Shown: positions 25,997 through 35,060, counted from the stretch's first letter. The stretch: DNA of 56,177 nucleotides from Hyphomicrobiales bacterium (GCA_900473205.1 UCLB01000041.1:1-56177), one strand, 5' to 3'. Numbers and translations are program-made. The notes: a model not told the origin generated them from the letters alone.

Positions 25997-26937
25997 GCGC
26001 CATTGTCGACATCTTAGCTTCCGCCGGGATGTGGGCCGCGGTTCTCAGAATCGCGACGCCTTTGATCCTGGGAACACTGGGCGCGGTTTTGAGCGAGCGC
26101 GCAGGCGTGCTCAACCTCGGCATTGAAGGCATCATGACGTTCGGCGCGATGATCGGCTGGCTTTCCGTTTACAATGGTGCCGATCTCTGGACGGGTTTTC
26201 TGGTGGCTGGGCTTGCCGGATCGTCGTTCGGTCTGTTGCACGCGCTGCTGACCGTCACTCTGGGCCTGTCGCAACACGTATCGGGATTGGGGGTGACGCT
26301 GTTCGCATCCAGTTTCAGCTATTACGTGTTTCGCCTTATGGTGCCAGTTGGCGGCACGCCACCGACGATCACGCCGTTCCAGCCGATTTCCATTCCGGGT
26401 TTGAGCGATCTGCCGTTCATTGGCCCAGCTGTTTTCGCGCAGACGCCACCGACCTATGCTGCAATCGTTATCGCGTTGCTGTTTGCATATGTGATATTTC
26501 GCACGCCGCTTGGATTGGCTGTCCGAATGACCGGTGAAAACCCGCATGCAGCTGAAGCACAGGGTATCAACCCCATGGTGGTGCGCTACGGAGTCGTGAT
26601 TACAGGGAGTGCTTTTATGGGCATGGCGGGCGCCTTTCTGACCCTGTCCGCATTCAACAGCTTTTTCCCCACAATGGTGCAGGGACGCGGCTGGATTTGT
26701 ATCGCGCTGGTGGTCTTTGCATCCTGGCGGCCCCAACGGGCATTGATCGGCGCGCTGCTCTTTGCGTTTTTCGATGCCTTTCAGCTTCGTCTTCAGACGG
26801 TGCTTGGCGGTGCAGTTCCGTATCAGATTTTTCTGATGATCCCTTATGTTCTGTCGATCGTGGCGCTTGCAGTGATGGCACGCAGCGCCCGCGTTCCACA
26901 GGCACTCATGCAACCCTATCGGCGCGGCGAACGCTGA
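25993..26937 (+). CDS. BMP-type ABC transporter permease 2
   Basis: 314 residues, about eight hydrophobic segments. N-L-G-I-E-G-I-M-T-F-G-A-M is the family motif of the YufQ/NupQ-type partner permease, and M-T-G-E-N-P-H-A-A-E-A-Q-G-I is the cytoplasmic coupling loop. ATGA overlap with permease 1, forming the heterodimeric membrane part of the importer. Confidence 0.92.
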   Translation: MSAIVDILASAGMWAAVLRIATPLILGTLGAVLSERAGVLNLGIEGIMTFGAMIGWLSVYNGADLWTGFLVAGLAGSSFGLLHALLTVTLGLSQHVSGLGVTLFASSFSYYVFRLMVPVGGTPPTITPFQPISIPGLSDLPFIGPAVFAQTPPTYAAIVIALLFAYVIFRTPLGLAVRMTGENPHAAEAQGINPMVVRYGVVITGSAFMGMAGAFLTLSAFNSFFPTMVQGRGWICIALVVFASWRPQRALIGALLFAFFDAFQLRLQTVLGGAVPYQIFLMIPYVLSIVALAVMARSARVPQALMQPYRRGER

Positions 26938-26953
26938 TCAAGAAAGGCCTGTT

Positions 26954-28255
26954 ATGTTCGATATCATCATCCGCAATGCCAATCTGCCCGATGGACGCAG
27001 CGGCTTCGACATTGGGGCAAGAGGCGGCAAAATCGCGGCTATCGAAAAGCGGATAGACGCTCAGGCGGCTGAAGAAATCGATGCAAGCGGCCGACTGGTC
27101 TCTCCGCCCTTCTGCGACCCACACTTCCACATGGACGCGACGCTTTCGCTCGGCATGCCACGCATAAACGTTTCCGGCACATTGCTGGAGGGTATTGCGC
27201 TGTGGGGTGAGTTACGCCCGACCCTGACCAAAGAGGCCCTTGTCGAGCGCGCGCTTCGCTATTGCGATCTGGCCGTCAGTCAGGGCTTGCTGTTCATCCG
27301 CAGTCATGTCGATACGTCCGATCCGCGGCTTGTGACCGCGGAGGCGCTGATCGAGGTGCGCGAGCGCGTAGCACCCTATATTACATTACAGCTCGTCGCC
27401 TTCCCCCAGGATGGCTATTACCGTGCCAAAGATGGTGAGGCATCGCTGGAACGCGCACTGGACATGGGCATCGATATCGTCGGCGGAATTCCACATTTCG
27501 AACGCACCATGGACGATGGACGACGTTCGCTCGAAGCGCTCTGCCGCATCGCGGCTGAACGCGGCCTTCCGGTTGATATTCACTGCGACGAGACCGACGA
27601 TCCCATGTCGCGACATATCGAGACGCTTGCCAACGAGACTGTGCGCTATGGTCTTCAGGGCCGTGTCGCCGGCTCCCATCTGACCTCGATGCATTCGATG
27701 GACAATTACTACGTTTCCAAGCTCATTCCACTGATGGCGGAAGCCGAGATCAATGTGATCCCCAATCCGCTGATCAACATCATGCTCCAAGGTCGCCATG
27801 ACACCTACCCGAAACGCCGAGGCATGACGCGCGTGCGAGAGTTGATGGCCGCCGGTCTCAACGTCTCCTTCGGTCAGGATTGCACGATGGACCCGTGGTA
27901 TTCAATGGGCTCGGCAGACATGCTGGAAGTTGGACACATGGCCATTCACGTTGCCCAGATGGGTGGCATTGAAGACAAACAGAGAATTTTTGAAGGTCTG
28001 ACCGTCAACTCCGCGAAGACCATGGGGCTTGAGGGCTACGGATTGGAAGTCGGATGTCATGCAGATCTCATCATCCTGCAGGCAGCCGATGTGACGGAGG
28101 CCCTGCGGTTGAAACCAACCCGCTTGTTCGTGCTCAAAAATGGCAAGGTGATCTCCCGAAGCGCGCCCCGTATCGGAGAACTGTTTATCGACGGCCGACC
28201 ATCGAGCATCGACCCTGGTCGCGATTACGTGCCGAGTAGGAGTTCTGAAACTTAA
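26954..28255 (+). CDS. Cytosine-deaminase-like amidohydrolase
   Basis: 433 residues of the metal-dependent amidohydrolase superfamily. The C-D-P-H-F-H-M-D-A motif (H57, H59) is that of cytosine deaminase-type enzymes, not the plain H-x-H of dihydroorotases. V-D-I-H-C-D-E-T-D-D-P supplies the third metal His and catalytic Glu, S-H-L-T-S-M-H a further His, and F-G-Q-D-C-T-M-D-P-W the metal Asp. Relatives deaminate cytosine, isoguanine, creatinine or N-substituted ring amidines. It closes the BMP-importer operon (16-base gap, AAGG before the ATG), so the imported compound is probably a nitrogen heterocycle. The exact substrate is not readable. Confidence 0.88.
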   Translation: MFDIIIRNANLPDGRSGFDIGARGGKIAAIEKRIDAQAAEEIDASGRLVSPPFCDPHFHMDATLSLGMPRINVSGTLLEGIALWGELRPTLTKEALVERALRYCDLAVSQGLLFIRSHVDTSDPRLVTAEALIEVRERVAPYITLQLVAFPQDGYYRAKDGEASLERALDMGIDIVGGIPHFERTMDDGRRSLEALCRIAAERGLPVDIHCDETDDPMSRHIETLANETVRYGLQGRVAGSHLTSMHSMDNYYVSKLIPLMAEAEINVIPNPLINIMLQGRHDTYPKRRGMTRVRELMAAGLNVSFGQDCTMDPWYSMGSADMLEVGHMAIHVAQMGGIEDKQRIFEGLTVNSAKTMGLEGYGLEVGCHADLIILQAADVTEALRLKPTRLFVLKNGKVISRSAPRIGELFIDGRPSSIDPGRDYVPSRSSET

Positions 28256-28417
28256 GGTGTGTATTGATTGCCTTGAAAGGATCAGAACCACAGACACCTA
28301 GATCTCGAAGCCTAAACCACTGAAATTCTGTATGTTTTCTATCTATTGCGATTTGAAACAACCTGGCGAGGCGGTGCATCCTGGTTTTCTGGCAGTAGGG
28401 TTTTGTCGAACCATAAC

Positions 28418-28437
28418 TCAGCCGGTTTGCCGGCTGA
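28418..28437. terminator. Hairpin after the BMP-importer operon
   Basis: An 8-bp perfect stem (TCAGCCGG / CCGGCTGA, 4-nt loop) lies in the 28256-28451 gap. No T-run follows, so termination strength is uncertain. Confidence 0.45.
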
Positions 28438-28451
28438 AGAATGCTTCGTGC

Positions 28452-28851
28452 GACGATCTGCACTTTAATTTACACCAGAGGCTTGCGTAAGCTGCTTGAC
28501 GACCGAAAGAAGTCGTACTGGATGTGGTTCATCTTTCCGCAAATTCACGGACTTGGTCGATCGGCAACTGCCCGCGTTTACGCGATCTCTGGACGTTCTG
28601 AAGCAGAAGCCTACTTGAAACATCCGGTTCTCTGACCCCGTTTGAAGGAGTGCACGAGCGTCATGCTCAGCCATCCCCGCCTCGGTGCACGTGAAATTCT
28701 TGGCTCTCCTGATGACCTCAAGTTTCATTCCAGCGTGACGTTATTTGGCATCGCCGCCCAGAGTGGTTCGTCATTCGAGACCGCCCTTCACGTTTTTAAT
28801 GGAAGCGAAGGCGATCAAGCCACGCTCGCAGAACTGAAGAACGATGGATAA
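28452..28851 (+). pseudogene. DUF1810 family protein, decayed
   Basis: The stretch K-K-S-Y-W-M-W-F-I-F-P-Q-I-H-G-L-G-R-S-A-T-A and, further on, G-S-P-D-D-L-K-F-H-S-S-V-T-L-F are hallmark DUF1810 (YfdX/NADAR-neighbour type, function unknown) sequence. The reading frame is broken twice. An F-N-L-H-Q fragment typical of the N-terminus lies in another frame near 28464-28478, so a frameshifting deletion joined it to the Y-T-R-G-L-R part. A TGA at 28633-28635 then replaces the Gly of the usual H-P-x-L-G-P-R-L motif, with P-R-L-K-E-C-T continuing in the same frame. No intact start exists. Confidence 0.85.
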
Positions 28852-28970
28852 TTAGACGCTTACCGACTTTTGCAAAAGTTAGACTTCAACTGAAAATCGG
28901 CCACGTGAATTAGCTTCCGCGCAAAGCTATTTCAACGTCATCGCGGTGCCCAAACCTGAATTCCGATACA

Positions 28971-29378
28971 TCAAGGATGCATTTTTGCTCCCTTTACGAT
29001 CTTATCGACGACCTTCTTTTCGGCTCGAAGTGCCAGTCCTACCAGTTTCGAATTGTCTGGGCCGAACTGGGCGAACACCTCCCTGTTGGCAGCGTCGTGC
29101 CCTGTTGAAAACATCTCCTCGATATAAGCCGAGGCTGTAACGTCGCGGTCGAGAACCCGCCTATGAATTGTGCGCAGCATATCCTGGTCTGCGGCGAGGA
29201 CCACGATTGGCTGGATCGTCATGGGATTGTAGACATGACCATCCGCATCCCGATATGGTTCGCCGATGATGGCTGGTGTCTGTGCAACGATGCCGCTGGT
29301 CAGGAAGGCGGTGACGTTCAACTTCTGCCAGGTTGCGAGGTCATTGCGGATAACGATTGCGATCTTGGTGTCGAACAT
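28971..29378 (-). CDS. DUF2000 family protein
   Basis: About 135 residues. The family start M-F-D-T-K-I-A-I-V-I-R and the L-A-T-W-Q-K-L-N-V-T-A-F-L segment are clear, as is the P-I-V-V-L-A-A-D core strand. The function is unknown; the fold is related to peptidyl-tRNA hydrolase 2-like proteins. It starts at 29378 (GGAG upstream; an ATG five codons earlier overlaps that site) and is divergent from the AraC-type gene at 29479, the likely regulator of this unit. Confidence 0.85.
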   Translation of the reverse strand: MFDTKIAIVIRNDLATWQKLNVTAFLTSGIVAQTPAIIGEPYRDADGHVYNPMTIQPIVVLAADQDMLRTIHRRVLDRDVTASAYIEEMFSTGHDAANREVFAQFGPDNSKLVGLALRAEKKVVDKIVKGAKMHP

Positions 29379-29478
29379 GCGGTTGAACTCCATTCAGGGT
29401 ATCGAGGGAAAAGAAGACCTAGCTCCGAGCAAGGCGGGCGGTCTTGAACATTCGTGCAAAGTCGGATTTGCCGACGGC

Positions 29479-30273
29479 ATGCGTATCGCCGCGCCCTCAC
29501 ATGGTGTCGAGCGGATCGAAGCCCGGTTTCATGGCAATGCATTTTCGCCGCATCGGCACGACACCTACGCGTTAGGGCTGACACTCCACGGCGTACAGAC
29601 CTTCCGCTATCGCGGCGCCGAGCGTTTCAGCAGCCCCGGAAACGTGATCGTGCTGCATCCCGACGAGCTGCATGATGGTGCTGCAGGTACCGAGGATGGG
29701 TTGATCTATCGGATGATCTATCTGCCTCCCGACCTGATTGGCGCAGTCGATGGTTACAGTCACGCCCTTCCATTCGTTCCCGATCCGGTCGTTGCAGACA
29801 TCGGGCTCTGGCAGGCACTGGCAGAGATTCTTGCCAATCTGAGAGAAGAACCGAGCGATCTGATCATGGACGACGTCGTGATGCGGCTGGCATCGGGTCT
29901 TTCTCGCAAAGCAGGTGCGCCGCCCAAAAGCATCACCAAGTCGGCTCGGTCGGCTGTTCTCCGTGCCCGCGACTTCATTGTAGGGCATTGCAACGATATC
30001 GTGCGCTCTGAAGTGCTGGAGGCTGCATCCGGGTTGGATCGTTACGAGCTGGCCAGGCAGTTTCGCCGGTTGCTAGGTACCAGCCCGCATCGATACCTCA
30101 TCATGCGCAAACTCGAACTGGCGAAAAGGTCTATTATCAGTGGAAACGGGTTGGCGCAGTCGGCAGCAGATGCGGGCTTTGCCGACCAGGCACATTTTAC
30201 CCGCCATTTCCGCAAAGCCTTCGGCATGACGCCAGGGCATTGGCTGGCAATGCGTTCTGCAAGCTCTGGCTAG
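29479..30273 (+). CDS. AraC-family transcriptional regulator
   Basis: About 264 residues from the ATG at 29479. The N-terminal cupin-like sensing domain (F-S-P-H-R-H-D-T-Y-A-L-G, H-P-D-E-L-H-D-G) belongs to the AraC_binding type. It is followed by two C-terminal helix-turn-helix motifs (S-E-V-L-E-A-A-S-G-L-D-R-Y-E-L-A-R-Q-F-R and A-D-Q-A-H-F-T-R-H-F-R-K-A-F-G). The open frame extends back to 29266, but a start before 29378 would run over the divergent DUF2000 gene and leave no promoter. The start is therefore inferred. It probably controls the DUF2000 gene. Confidence 0.88.
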   Translation: MRIAAPSHGVERIEARFHGNAFSPHRHDTYALGLTLHGVQTFRYRGAERFSSPGNVIVLHPDELHDGAAGTEDGLIYRMIYLPPDLIGAVDGYSHALPFVPDPVVADIGLWQALAEILANLREEPSDLIMDDVVMRLASGLSRKAGAPPKSITKSARSAVLRARDFIVGHCNDIVRSEVLEAASGLDRYELARQFRRLLGTSPHRYLIMRKLELAKRSIISGNGLAQSAADAGFADQAHFTRHFRKAFGMTPGHWLAMRSASSG

Positions 30274-30328
30274 GTTTTGATTGTATTCGAATTGCCATCG
30301 GACGCGACCAAGCTTGGTAAAGGCGATC

Positions 30329-30351
30329 GCGGGCGAATACGATTCGCCCGC
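30329..30351. terminator. Bidirectional hairpin between AraC and ene-reductase genes
   Basis: GCGGGCGAAT and ATTCGCCCGC form a perfect 10-bp stem with a 3-nt loop between two converging genes, 55 bases after the AraC stop and eight bases from the ene-reductase stop. Only short T-rich sequence follows. Confidence 0.7.
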
Positions 30352-30358
30352 TTATACA

Positions 30359-31426
30359 TCATGCTGCGTCGATTAGGGGATAGTCCGTGTAACCTTCAGC
30401 GCCGCCGCCTGCGTAAAACAAAGCAGGTTTTGGGTCATTAAGCGTAGCACCTGTCTTGAGACGCCGCACAAGATCGGGATTGGCGAGTGCCATGACGCCC
30501 AGCGCCTCAATATCGGCAAGTCCCGCGGCCACATCGGCACCGATCTGTTCACGCAAACGACCGGGACGGTTGAGGACCAGAGGGCCACCGAAAGAGCGGC
30601 TCATATCTTCCAGCAACAGATCGGTGCGAGTGTAGAGAACATGGATATAAGCCAAGCCCATCTTGCCAAGTTCGACTGCGAGATACCGATACAGTTCATC
30701 GTTGTCCTGACCTTCGGTAATGCCACCTGTCGCAACACCCGGTGAGAGGCGAATGGCAGTTTTCTGTGGGCCAATGGCATCAACGACCGCACGCACGATA
30801 TCAATAGCAAAGCGCGCCCGGTTTTTCATCGTGCCGCCGTACTCATCATTGCGATGGTTGCTGTCCGGGGCGAGGAACTGGTGTACCAGATAGCCGTTCG
30901 CGCCATGGATTTCAACGCCATCTGCACCGGCTTCGATAGCACGCTTTGCGGCGCTGGCGAAATCCGCAATTGTCTGCTGGATTTCCTCTTTCTGCAGCGC
31001 GCGCGGTTGGGGGACGGGCTGCATCCCGCTCATCGTGAACATCGCCTCTCCGGATGCGATTGCCGATGGCGCAACAGGCTGATTATGATGCGGAGTGTTA
31101 TCAGGGTGAGACCGTCTGCCGACATGCATGAGCTGTATGAATAGGCGCCCATCTGCCGCATGGACGGCGTCAGTGACCTTGCGCCAGCCAGCGACGTGCT
31201 CGTCAGTGTATATACCAGGGGTCGCCAGGTATCCTTGGCCATCGTCAGACGGCTGGGTTCCTTCGCTAATCAGTAGCCCGAGCGATGCTCGCTGTGCGTA
31301 ATATTCCGGCGCGAGGTCTCCGGGTGTTCCGTCAAGCTTGGCGCGGCTGCGGGTCATCGGTGCCATGGCCAGACGATGCGGCAGGGTAATCCCGCCAAGT
31401 GTGAATGGGCTCCAGATATCGGTCAT
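30359..31426 (-). CDS. Old Yellow Enzyme family ene-reductase (NemA-like)
   Basis: 355 residues, FMN-dependent TIM barrel. Seen are R-L-A-M-A-P-M-T-R-S near the start, V-E-I-H-G-A-N-G-Y-L-V-H-Q-F-L with the substrate-binding His/Asn pair, and D-E-Y-G-G-T-M-K-N-R-A-R-F. It reduces activated C=C bonds (enones, nitroesters, maleimides) with NAD(P)H in the cytosol. It is cotranscribed with, or adjacent to, the NmrA-type gene upstream. The context suggests electrophile detoxification. Confidence 0.93.
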   Translation of the reverse strand: MTDIWSPFTLGGITLPHRLAMAPMTRSRAKLDGTPGDLAPEYYAQRASLGLLISEGTQPSDDGQGYLATPGIYTDEHVAGWRKVTDAVHAADGRLFIQLMHVGRRSHPDNTPHHNQPVAPSAIASGEAMFTMSGMQPVPQPRALQKEEIQQTIADFASAAKRAIEAGADGVEIHGANGYLVHQFLAPDSNHRNDEYGGTMKNRARFAIDIVRAVVDAIGPQKTAIRLSPGVATGGITEGQDNDELYRYLAVELGKMGLAYIHVLYTRTDLLLEDMSRSFGGPLVLNRPGRLREQIGADVAAGLADIEALGVMALANPDLVRRLKTGATLNDPKPALFYAGGGAEGYTDYPLIDAA

Positions 31427-31456
31427 GAGATTCTCCGGTGAAAGGTGTAGGGGTAG

Positions 31457-31476
31457 CTGGCGAGCCTCCTCGCCAG
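31457..31476. terminator. Hairpin between the NmrA-type and ene-reductase genes
   Basis: CTGGCGAG and CTCGCCAG pair perfectly (8 bp, 4-nt loop) in the 90-base gap. It may attenuate read-through from the NmrA-type gene into the ene-reductase gene. Confidence 0.5.
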
Positions 31477-31516
31477 TTGCAGTTCAGTAATTTGGCTTGA
31501 CTGTCCGTCGGTCTTG

Positions 31517-32386
31517 TTAGCTGGCCGAAGCAAGGCTCTCCGCAAACTCACGGTAGCTGTGCAGGGGGCGCTTCAGCATCGCCACAAGCCGTTCGACATC
31601 GCCTTCATTCGGGATCATGCCGTCGGTAACGTAGCGTTCTGCCATCAAACGCATTTCATAAGCGGTCCACTTTGGCATGAAGCTCGCCATGTTCTGTTCG
31701 AAACCGCTCGGATCATCACCGCCATAGACGATATCGCGACCCAGGACCTCGGACCAGATTGCAGCGACCTTGGGTCCCGTGAGCGTGTCTGGACCGACAA
31801 GATTGATTGTTTCGACTGGCAAGAGTTCGGAGGCCTGATCACGGCGGATCAGTTCGATTGCAGCGACTTCGGCAATATCGCGGGCATCGACCATTGCAAC
31901 GCCCTTGGAGCCGATCGGCATCGGATATACGCCGTGATTGAGAACGACATCCTTGATCATGATCTCGTTGTCGATGAAGTAGGTCGGGCGCAGGATCGTG
32001 GCGCTGAATCCCATCTCGCTCAGCATACGTTCGCCACCCGCCTTCACAGCAAAATGCGGGACGTTGACGGAGTTTTCGGCGTTGAACACCGAGAGATAAA
32101 CGACGCGTTCGACACCCGCCTCTTTGGCAATGTTGAGGGTGATGAGAGCCTGAGTGAACTCGTCGCCCGTGACAGCATTGAGAAGGAACAAGGTGCGGAC
32201 ACCTTTGAATGCCTGGCGAAGAGCATCGAGATCGAGCAATTCGCCCTGGGCAATCTCTACGCCCTCCGGAAAGTTTGCCTTCGCGGCGTCGCGCGTCAGA
32301 ACACGAATCTTGGCGTTGCGTTCAATGAGTTGGTTTACGACGTGGCGGCCAACACGGCCGCTGGCACCGATTACGAGAATGGTCAT
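31517..32386 (-). CDS. NmrA-like NAD(P)-binding atypical short-chain reductase
   Basis: 289 residues. The N-terminal dinucleotide motif G-A-S-G-R-V-G-R-H-V follows the start strand T-I-L-V-I, and N-A-K-I-R-V-L-T-R-D-A-A sits at the NADP-phosphate position. No Y-x-x-x-K catalytic pair is evident. This is typical of NmrA/QorB-type proteins that sense or reduce quinones. The ATG at 32386 has AAGGAG at ideal spacing, so the longer frame to 32458 is not used. Divergent from the LysR gene at 32501. Confidence 0.9.
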   Translation of the reverse strand: MTILVIGASGRVGRHVVNQLIERNAKIRVLTRDAAKANFPEGVEIAQGELLDLDALRQAFKGVRTLFLLNAVTGDEFTQALITLNIAKEAGVERVVYLSVFNAENSVNVPHFAVKAGGERMLSEMGFSATILRPTYFIDNEIMIKDVVLNHGVYPMPIGSKGVAMVDARDIAEVAAIELIRRDQASELLPVETINLVGPDTLTGPKVAAIWSEVLGRDIVYGGDDPSGFEQNMASFMPKWTAYEMRLMAERYVTDGMIPNEGDVERLVAMLKRPLHSYREFAESLASAS

Positions 32387-32500
32387 GAATGTAGCTCCTT
32401 GTGAGGCCGCTAGGGCGCTGTTGACATCTCCAAAGTTAGATGATCCAAATTTCCTCAAATAGACATCATTTCTGGACGCATCGTCTCACAGGTGGAACAC

Positions 32501-33391
32501 ATGGATTTGCTCGCACTCGCAGATTTCAACCTCGTTGCTAGGCATGGCGGGTTCGGAAAAGCAGCGCGCCATGCCGGGCGGCCGAAAGCCACACTATCCC
32601 GACGCGTCGCCGATCTTGAGGCGAGCCTCGATCTTCGGCTTTTCGAAAGGGGGGCACGGGACTTGAAGCTGACGGAAGAAGGACGCGCCCTGTTCGAGCG
32701 GACTACGCAACTGCTGACGGAGCTAGAAGAAACCGCAACCGCTATCGCATCAGGGGGTCAATCACCACGTGGACGTCTGCGCATCAGCGCACCGCTCATG
32801 TTTGCGCAGGCGGCCTTGGGAAAGCTGGCGGCAGGCTTTGTGCTGAAACATCCCGAGATGCGGGTCGAGATCGTCGTGGAAGATCGTACCGTGGATATGA
32901 TCGAGGAGGCTTACGATCTTGTCATCCGCGTCAATCCTCAACCCGATATCAACCTCGTTGGCCGGCCCTTTCTGCGTGACCGACAGGTCATTGTCGCTGC
33001 TCCAGGCCTCGCCTGGCCGGAGCCGGATAAGGCAGTGCCATCAGTGGTTCGCAGTTTGATCGGCAAGCCAGACACCTGGACTGTCGTGACGGATTCAGGG
33101 TCTGCAAAACTTGCGACCACGCCGGTGCTTGGCATGTCGTCGAACACGATGCTGCGGGATGCGGTCTTGATGGGTGCGGGCGTCGCACGGCTGCCGCTTT
33201 CTTTGGTCAGCAAGGACATCGCCTCCGGTCGTCTCAACCACTGGGGCGATGTCGAAGGCGCCGAAACGACGCTTTGGGCGCTCTATCCTTCGCGGCGTCT
33301 GCTCAGCGCGCGCGTATCAGCCTTTCTCGATTATCTTAAAGAGGCTTTTCCGCAAGGAACCCCGGAAGAACTCGCTGCCTATTTAAGCTGA
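32501..33391 (+). CDS. LysR-family transcriptional regulator
   Basis: 296 residues. The winged helix (G-G-F-G-K-A-A-R-H-A-G-R-P-K-A-T-L-S-R-R-V-A-D-L-E) and a full-length effector domain are visible. This CrgA/DsdC-like subgroup commonly controls divergently encoded reductases, so it is the likely regulator of the NmrA-type/ene-reductase genes. AGGTGG precedes ATG 32501. Confidence 0.92.
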   Translation: MDLLALADFNLVARHGGFGKAARHAGRPKATLSRRVADLEASLDLRLFERGARDLKLTEEGRALFERTTQLLTELEETATAIASGGQSPRGRLRISAPLMFAQAALGKLAAGFVLKHPEMRVEIVVEDRTVDMIEEAYDLVIRVNPQPDINLVGRPFLRDRQVIVAAPGLAWPEPDKAVPSVVRSLIGKPDTWTVVTDSGSAKLATTPVLGMSSNTMLRDAVLMGAGVARLPLSLVSKDIASGRLNHWGDVEGAETTLWALYPSRRLLSARVSAFLDYLKEAFPQGTPEELAAYLS

Positions 33392-33436
33392 CGTAAAGCA
33401 GCTACACTGCATGGCCTCCAAGCGGCCTCAAGCCTA

Positions 33437-33793
33437 TCAGAGACGAGGTTTAAGCGCTGGCGCGCGCCCGGAATCGCCTGAGTTCGGTTCTCCCTTCGGT
33501 TCTATCAAGAGAACCTTCACCTCGTCTCTAGCCCGTGGCCGATGCACCACGCCCTTGGGAACGACAATCAGCTCGCCGGCTTTCACCGTTCGGGACGGCT
33601 CGCCTTCGATGTCGAGTTCCATCTCTCCCTCCAGCACCAGGAAGAAGTCATCAGTCGTGTCATGCTTGTGGAACGGATATTCGCCCTTGAACTTCACGAC
33701 CATCACATCGTTTTCATTGTAATCGGCGATCACATGCGGGTCCCAGTGACCTGAAAACAGGCTAAGCTTCTCGTCGAGATTGATGGATTCCAT
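33437..33793 (-). CDS. Cupin-domain protein
   Basis: 118-residue single cupin barrel. Motif 1 is G-E-Y-P-F-H-K-H-D-T-T-D-D-F-F-L-V-L-E-G, giving two His and one further ligand. Motif 2 is G-E-L-I-V-V-P-K-G-V-V-H-R-P with the last His. A metal site is therefore likely. No reaction can be named. It lies 158 bases downstream of the oxidoreductase gene at 33952 on the same strand and may be cotranscribed. Confidence 0.88.
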   Translation of the reverse strand: MESINLDEKLSLFSGHWDPHVIADYNENDVMVVKFKGEYPFHKHDTTDDFFLVLEGEMELDIEGEPSRTVKAGELIVVPKGVVHRPRARDEVKVLLIEPKGEPNSGDSGRAPALKPRL

Positions 33794-33951
33794 TTGCTAT
33801 CCTTTGTTTGCTTGAAAGCAACCGCTCAGTCCAACAGTTACACTGAACATCGAACTGGGTATTGAACGATCGTGCAAGCACGACGGGTTCCTGCAGAAGG
33901 GTTGCGGAAAAGGCTTCAGATCGCGGAAACTTTTTCCAGAGCGGAACGTCG

Positions 33952-34968
33952 TCATTCGTTGATGAGGACGACCTTCCCCTGCATGCTTCCCCGCCCTGCC
34001 CTGTCATGGGCAGCGGAGGCCGCAGCCATTGGGAACGTACTGTCGATCACCACCCGGATCGTGCCATCATCGAGCAGACGACCCGCCTGCGCCAATTGTG
34101 CACCATTTGAGCGCACCTGAGCCGTTGAGACGACAATGCCGCGTCGTTCGGCCTCTTCATGGCCGGAGAAGCCGAGAGGATTGACCAGATAGAGGGCTCC
34201 GCCTTTTTTGATCGCATTCAGGAAGCGCTCCATGTTGGAGCCGCCAACCGCATCGACCACCAGATCGACATCCCGCATGACCGTCTCGGATGACTGCTTG
34301 GTGTAATCGATGAATGCATCTGCGCCGAGATCGGCAAGAAGCGCCTCGTGCCTTCCGGAAGCAACCGCAATGACGCGAGCGCCCTTCCATTTCGCCACCT
34401 GAACCATCAGGTGTCCGACCCCACCGGCAGCGCCATTCACCAGCACGGTCTTTCCCTCGATCGGAGCAGGTGCATGGTTGAAATCCTGGAACGGGTTGGG
34501 TTCGTTGTGTCCAAGCTCAACGAGAAACTGCCATGCCGTCAGCAGCGACATCGGAGCGGCAGCGGCCTGCACATGATCGATACCTTTAGGTTTCAGTGCG
34601 AGATCCGAGGCCGGGACTTTGACATAGTCGGCATAGGCATTGCTGCCGGTCATGAGATCGTGGGGGAAACGCACCATTCCATAGACCTCGTCCCCGACGC
34701 CGAATGCTTGGACATCGTCGCCGACTGCGGTGACGATACCGGAGATGTCTGTGCCCAAGATCAATGGAAAGACGGGGCTGGGTCGCCACTCAGGCGGGAG
34801 CGCGCGATATCCGTCGCGCAAATAAAGATCAGGGGGATTGAGACTTGCCGCATGCACCCGGACAAGGACTTCGCCCTGTTCGGCAACTGGCCGTGAAGCC
34901 TCTTCGTAACGCAGGACCTCTGGGCCACCAAATTCGTGCAGGCGGACTGCTTTCATCATCTCGGTCAT
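33952..34968 (-). CDS. Zinc-independent MDR-family NADP-dependent quinone oxidoreductase/alcohol dehydrogenase
   Basis: 338 residues. The medium-chain reductase plan starts with M-K-A-V-R-L-H-E-F-G-G-P-E-V-L. The nucleotide motif is N-G-A-A-G-G-V-G-H-L, and L-G-A-D-A-F-I-D-Y-T-K follows. The cysteines of zinc alcohol dehydrogenases are missing, which points to the quinone oxidoreductase branch acting on quinones or enones. Divergent from a LysR gene, its likely regulator. Confidence 0.9.
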   Translation of the reverse strand: MTEMMKAVRLHEFGGPEVLRYEEASRPVAEQGEVLVRVHAASLNPPDLYLRDGYRALPPEWRPSPVFPLILGTDISGIVTAVGDDVQAFGVGDEVYGMVRFPHDLMTGSNAYADYVKVPASDLALKPKGIDHVQAAAAPMSLLTAWQFLVELGHNEPNPFQDFNHAPAPIEGKTVLVNGAAGGVGHLMVQVAKWKGARVIAVASGRHEALLADLGADAFIDYTKQSSETVMRDVDLVVDAVGGSNMERFLNAIKKGGALYLVNPLGFSGHEEAERRGIVVSTAQVRSNGAQLAQAGRLLDDGTIRVVIDSTFPMAAASAAHDRAGRGSMQGKVVLINE

Positions 34969-35037
34969 ATTAAAACTCTTTCAAATTGAGATTTCGCTGA
35001 CCAGATGTACGCATGTCTTTAACGATTGATAATGGTG

Positions 35038-35056
35038 CTATATTTCGCTTTAATAG
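35038..35056. promoter_or_regulatory. LysR-type T-N11-A box
   Basis: CTAT-N11-ATAG at 35038-35056 lies within a wider imperfect inverted repeat (TGGTGCTAT and ATAGTGCCA). It lies in the 92-base gap between the oxidoreductase gene (start 34968) and the LysR gene. It sits four bases upstream of the ATG at 35061, as expected for an autoregulated LysR controlling a divergent gene. Confidence 0.65.
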
Positions 35057-35060
35057 TGCC

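Noticed and set aside
31514..32404. Long plus-strand frame opposite the NmrA-type gene
   Set aside because: The minus strand carries the dinucleotide motif and an ideal AAGGAG start. The plus frame is a shadow of high-GC third positions.
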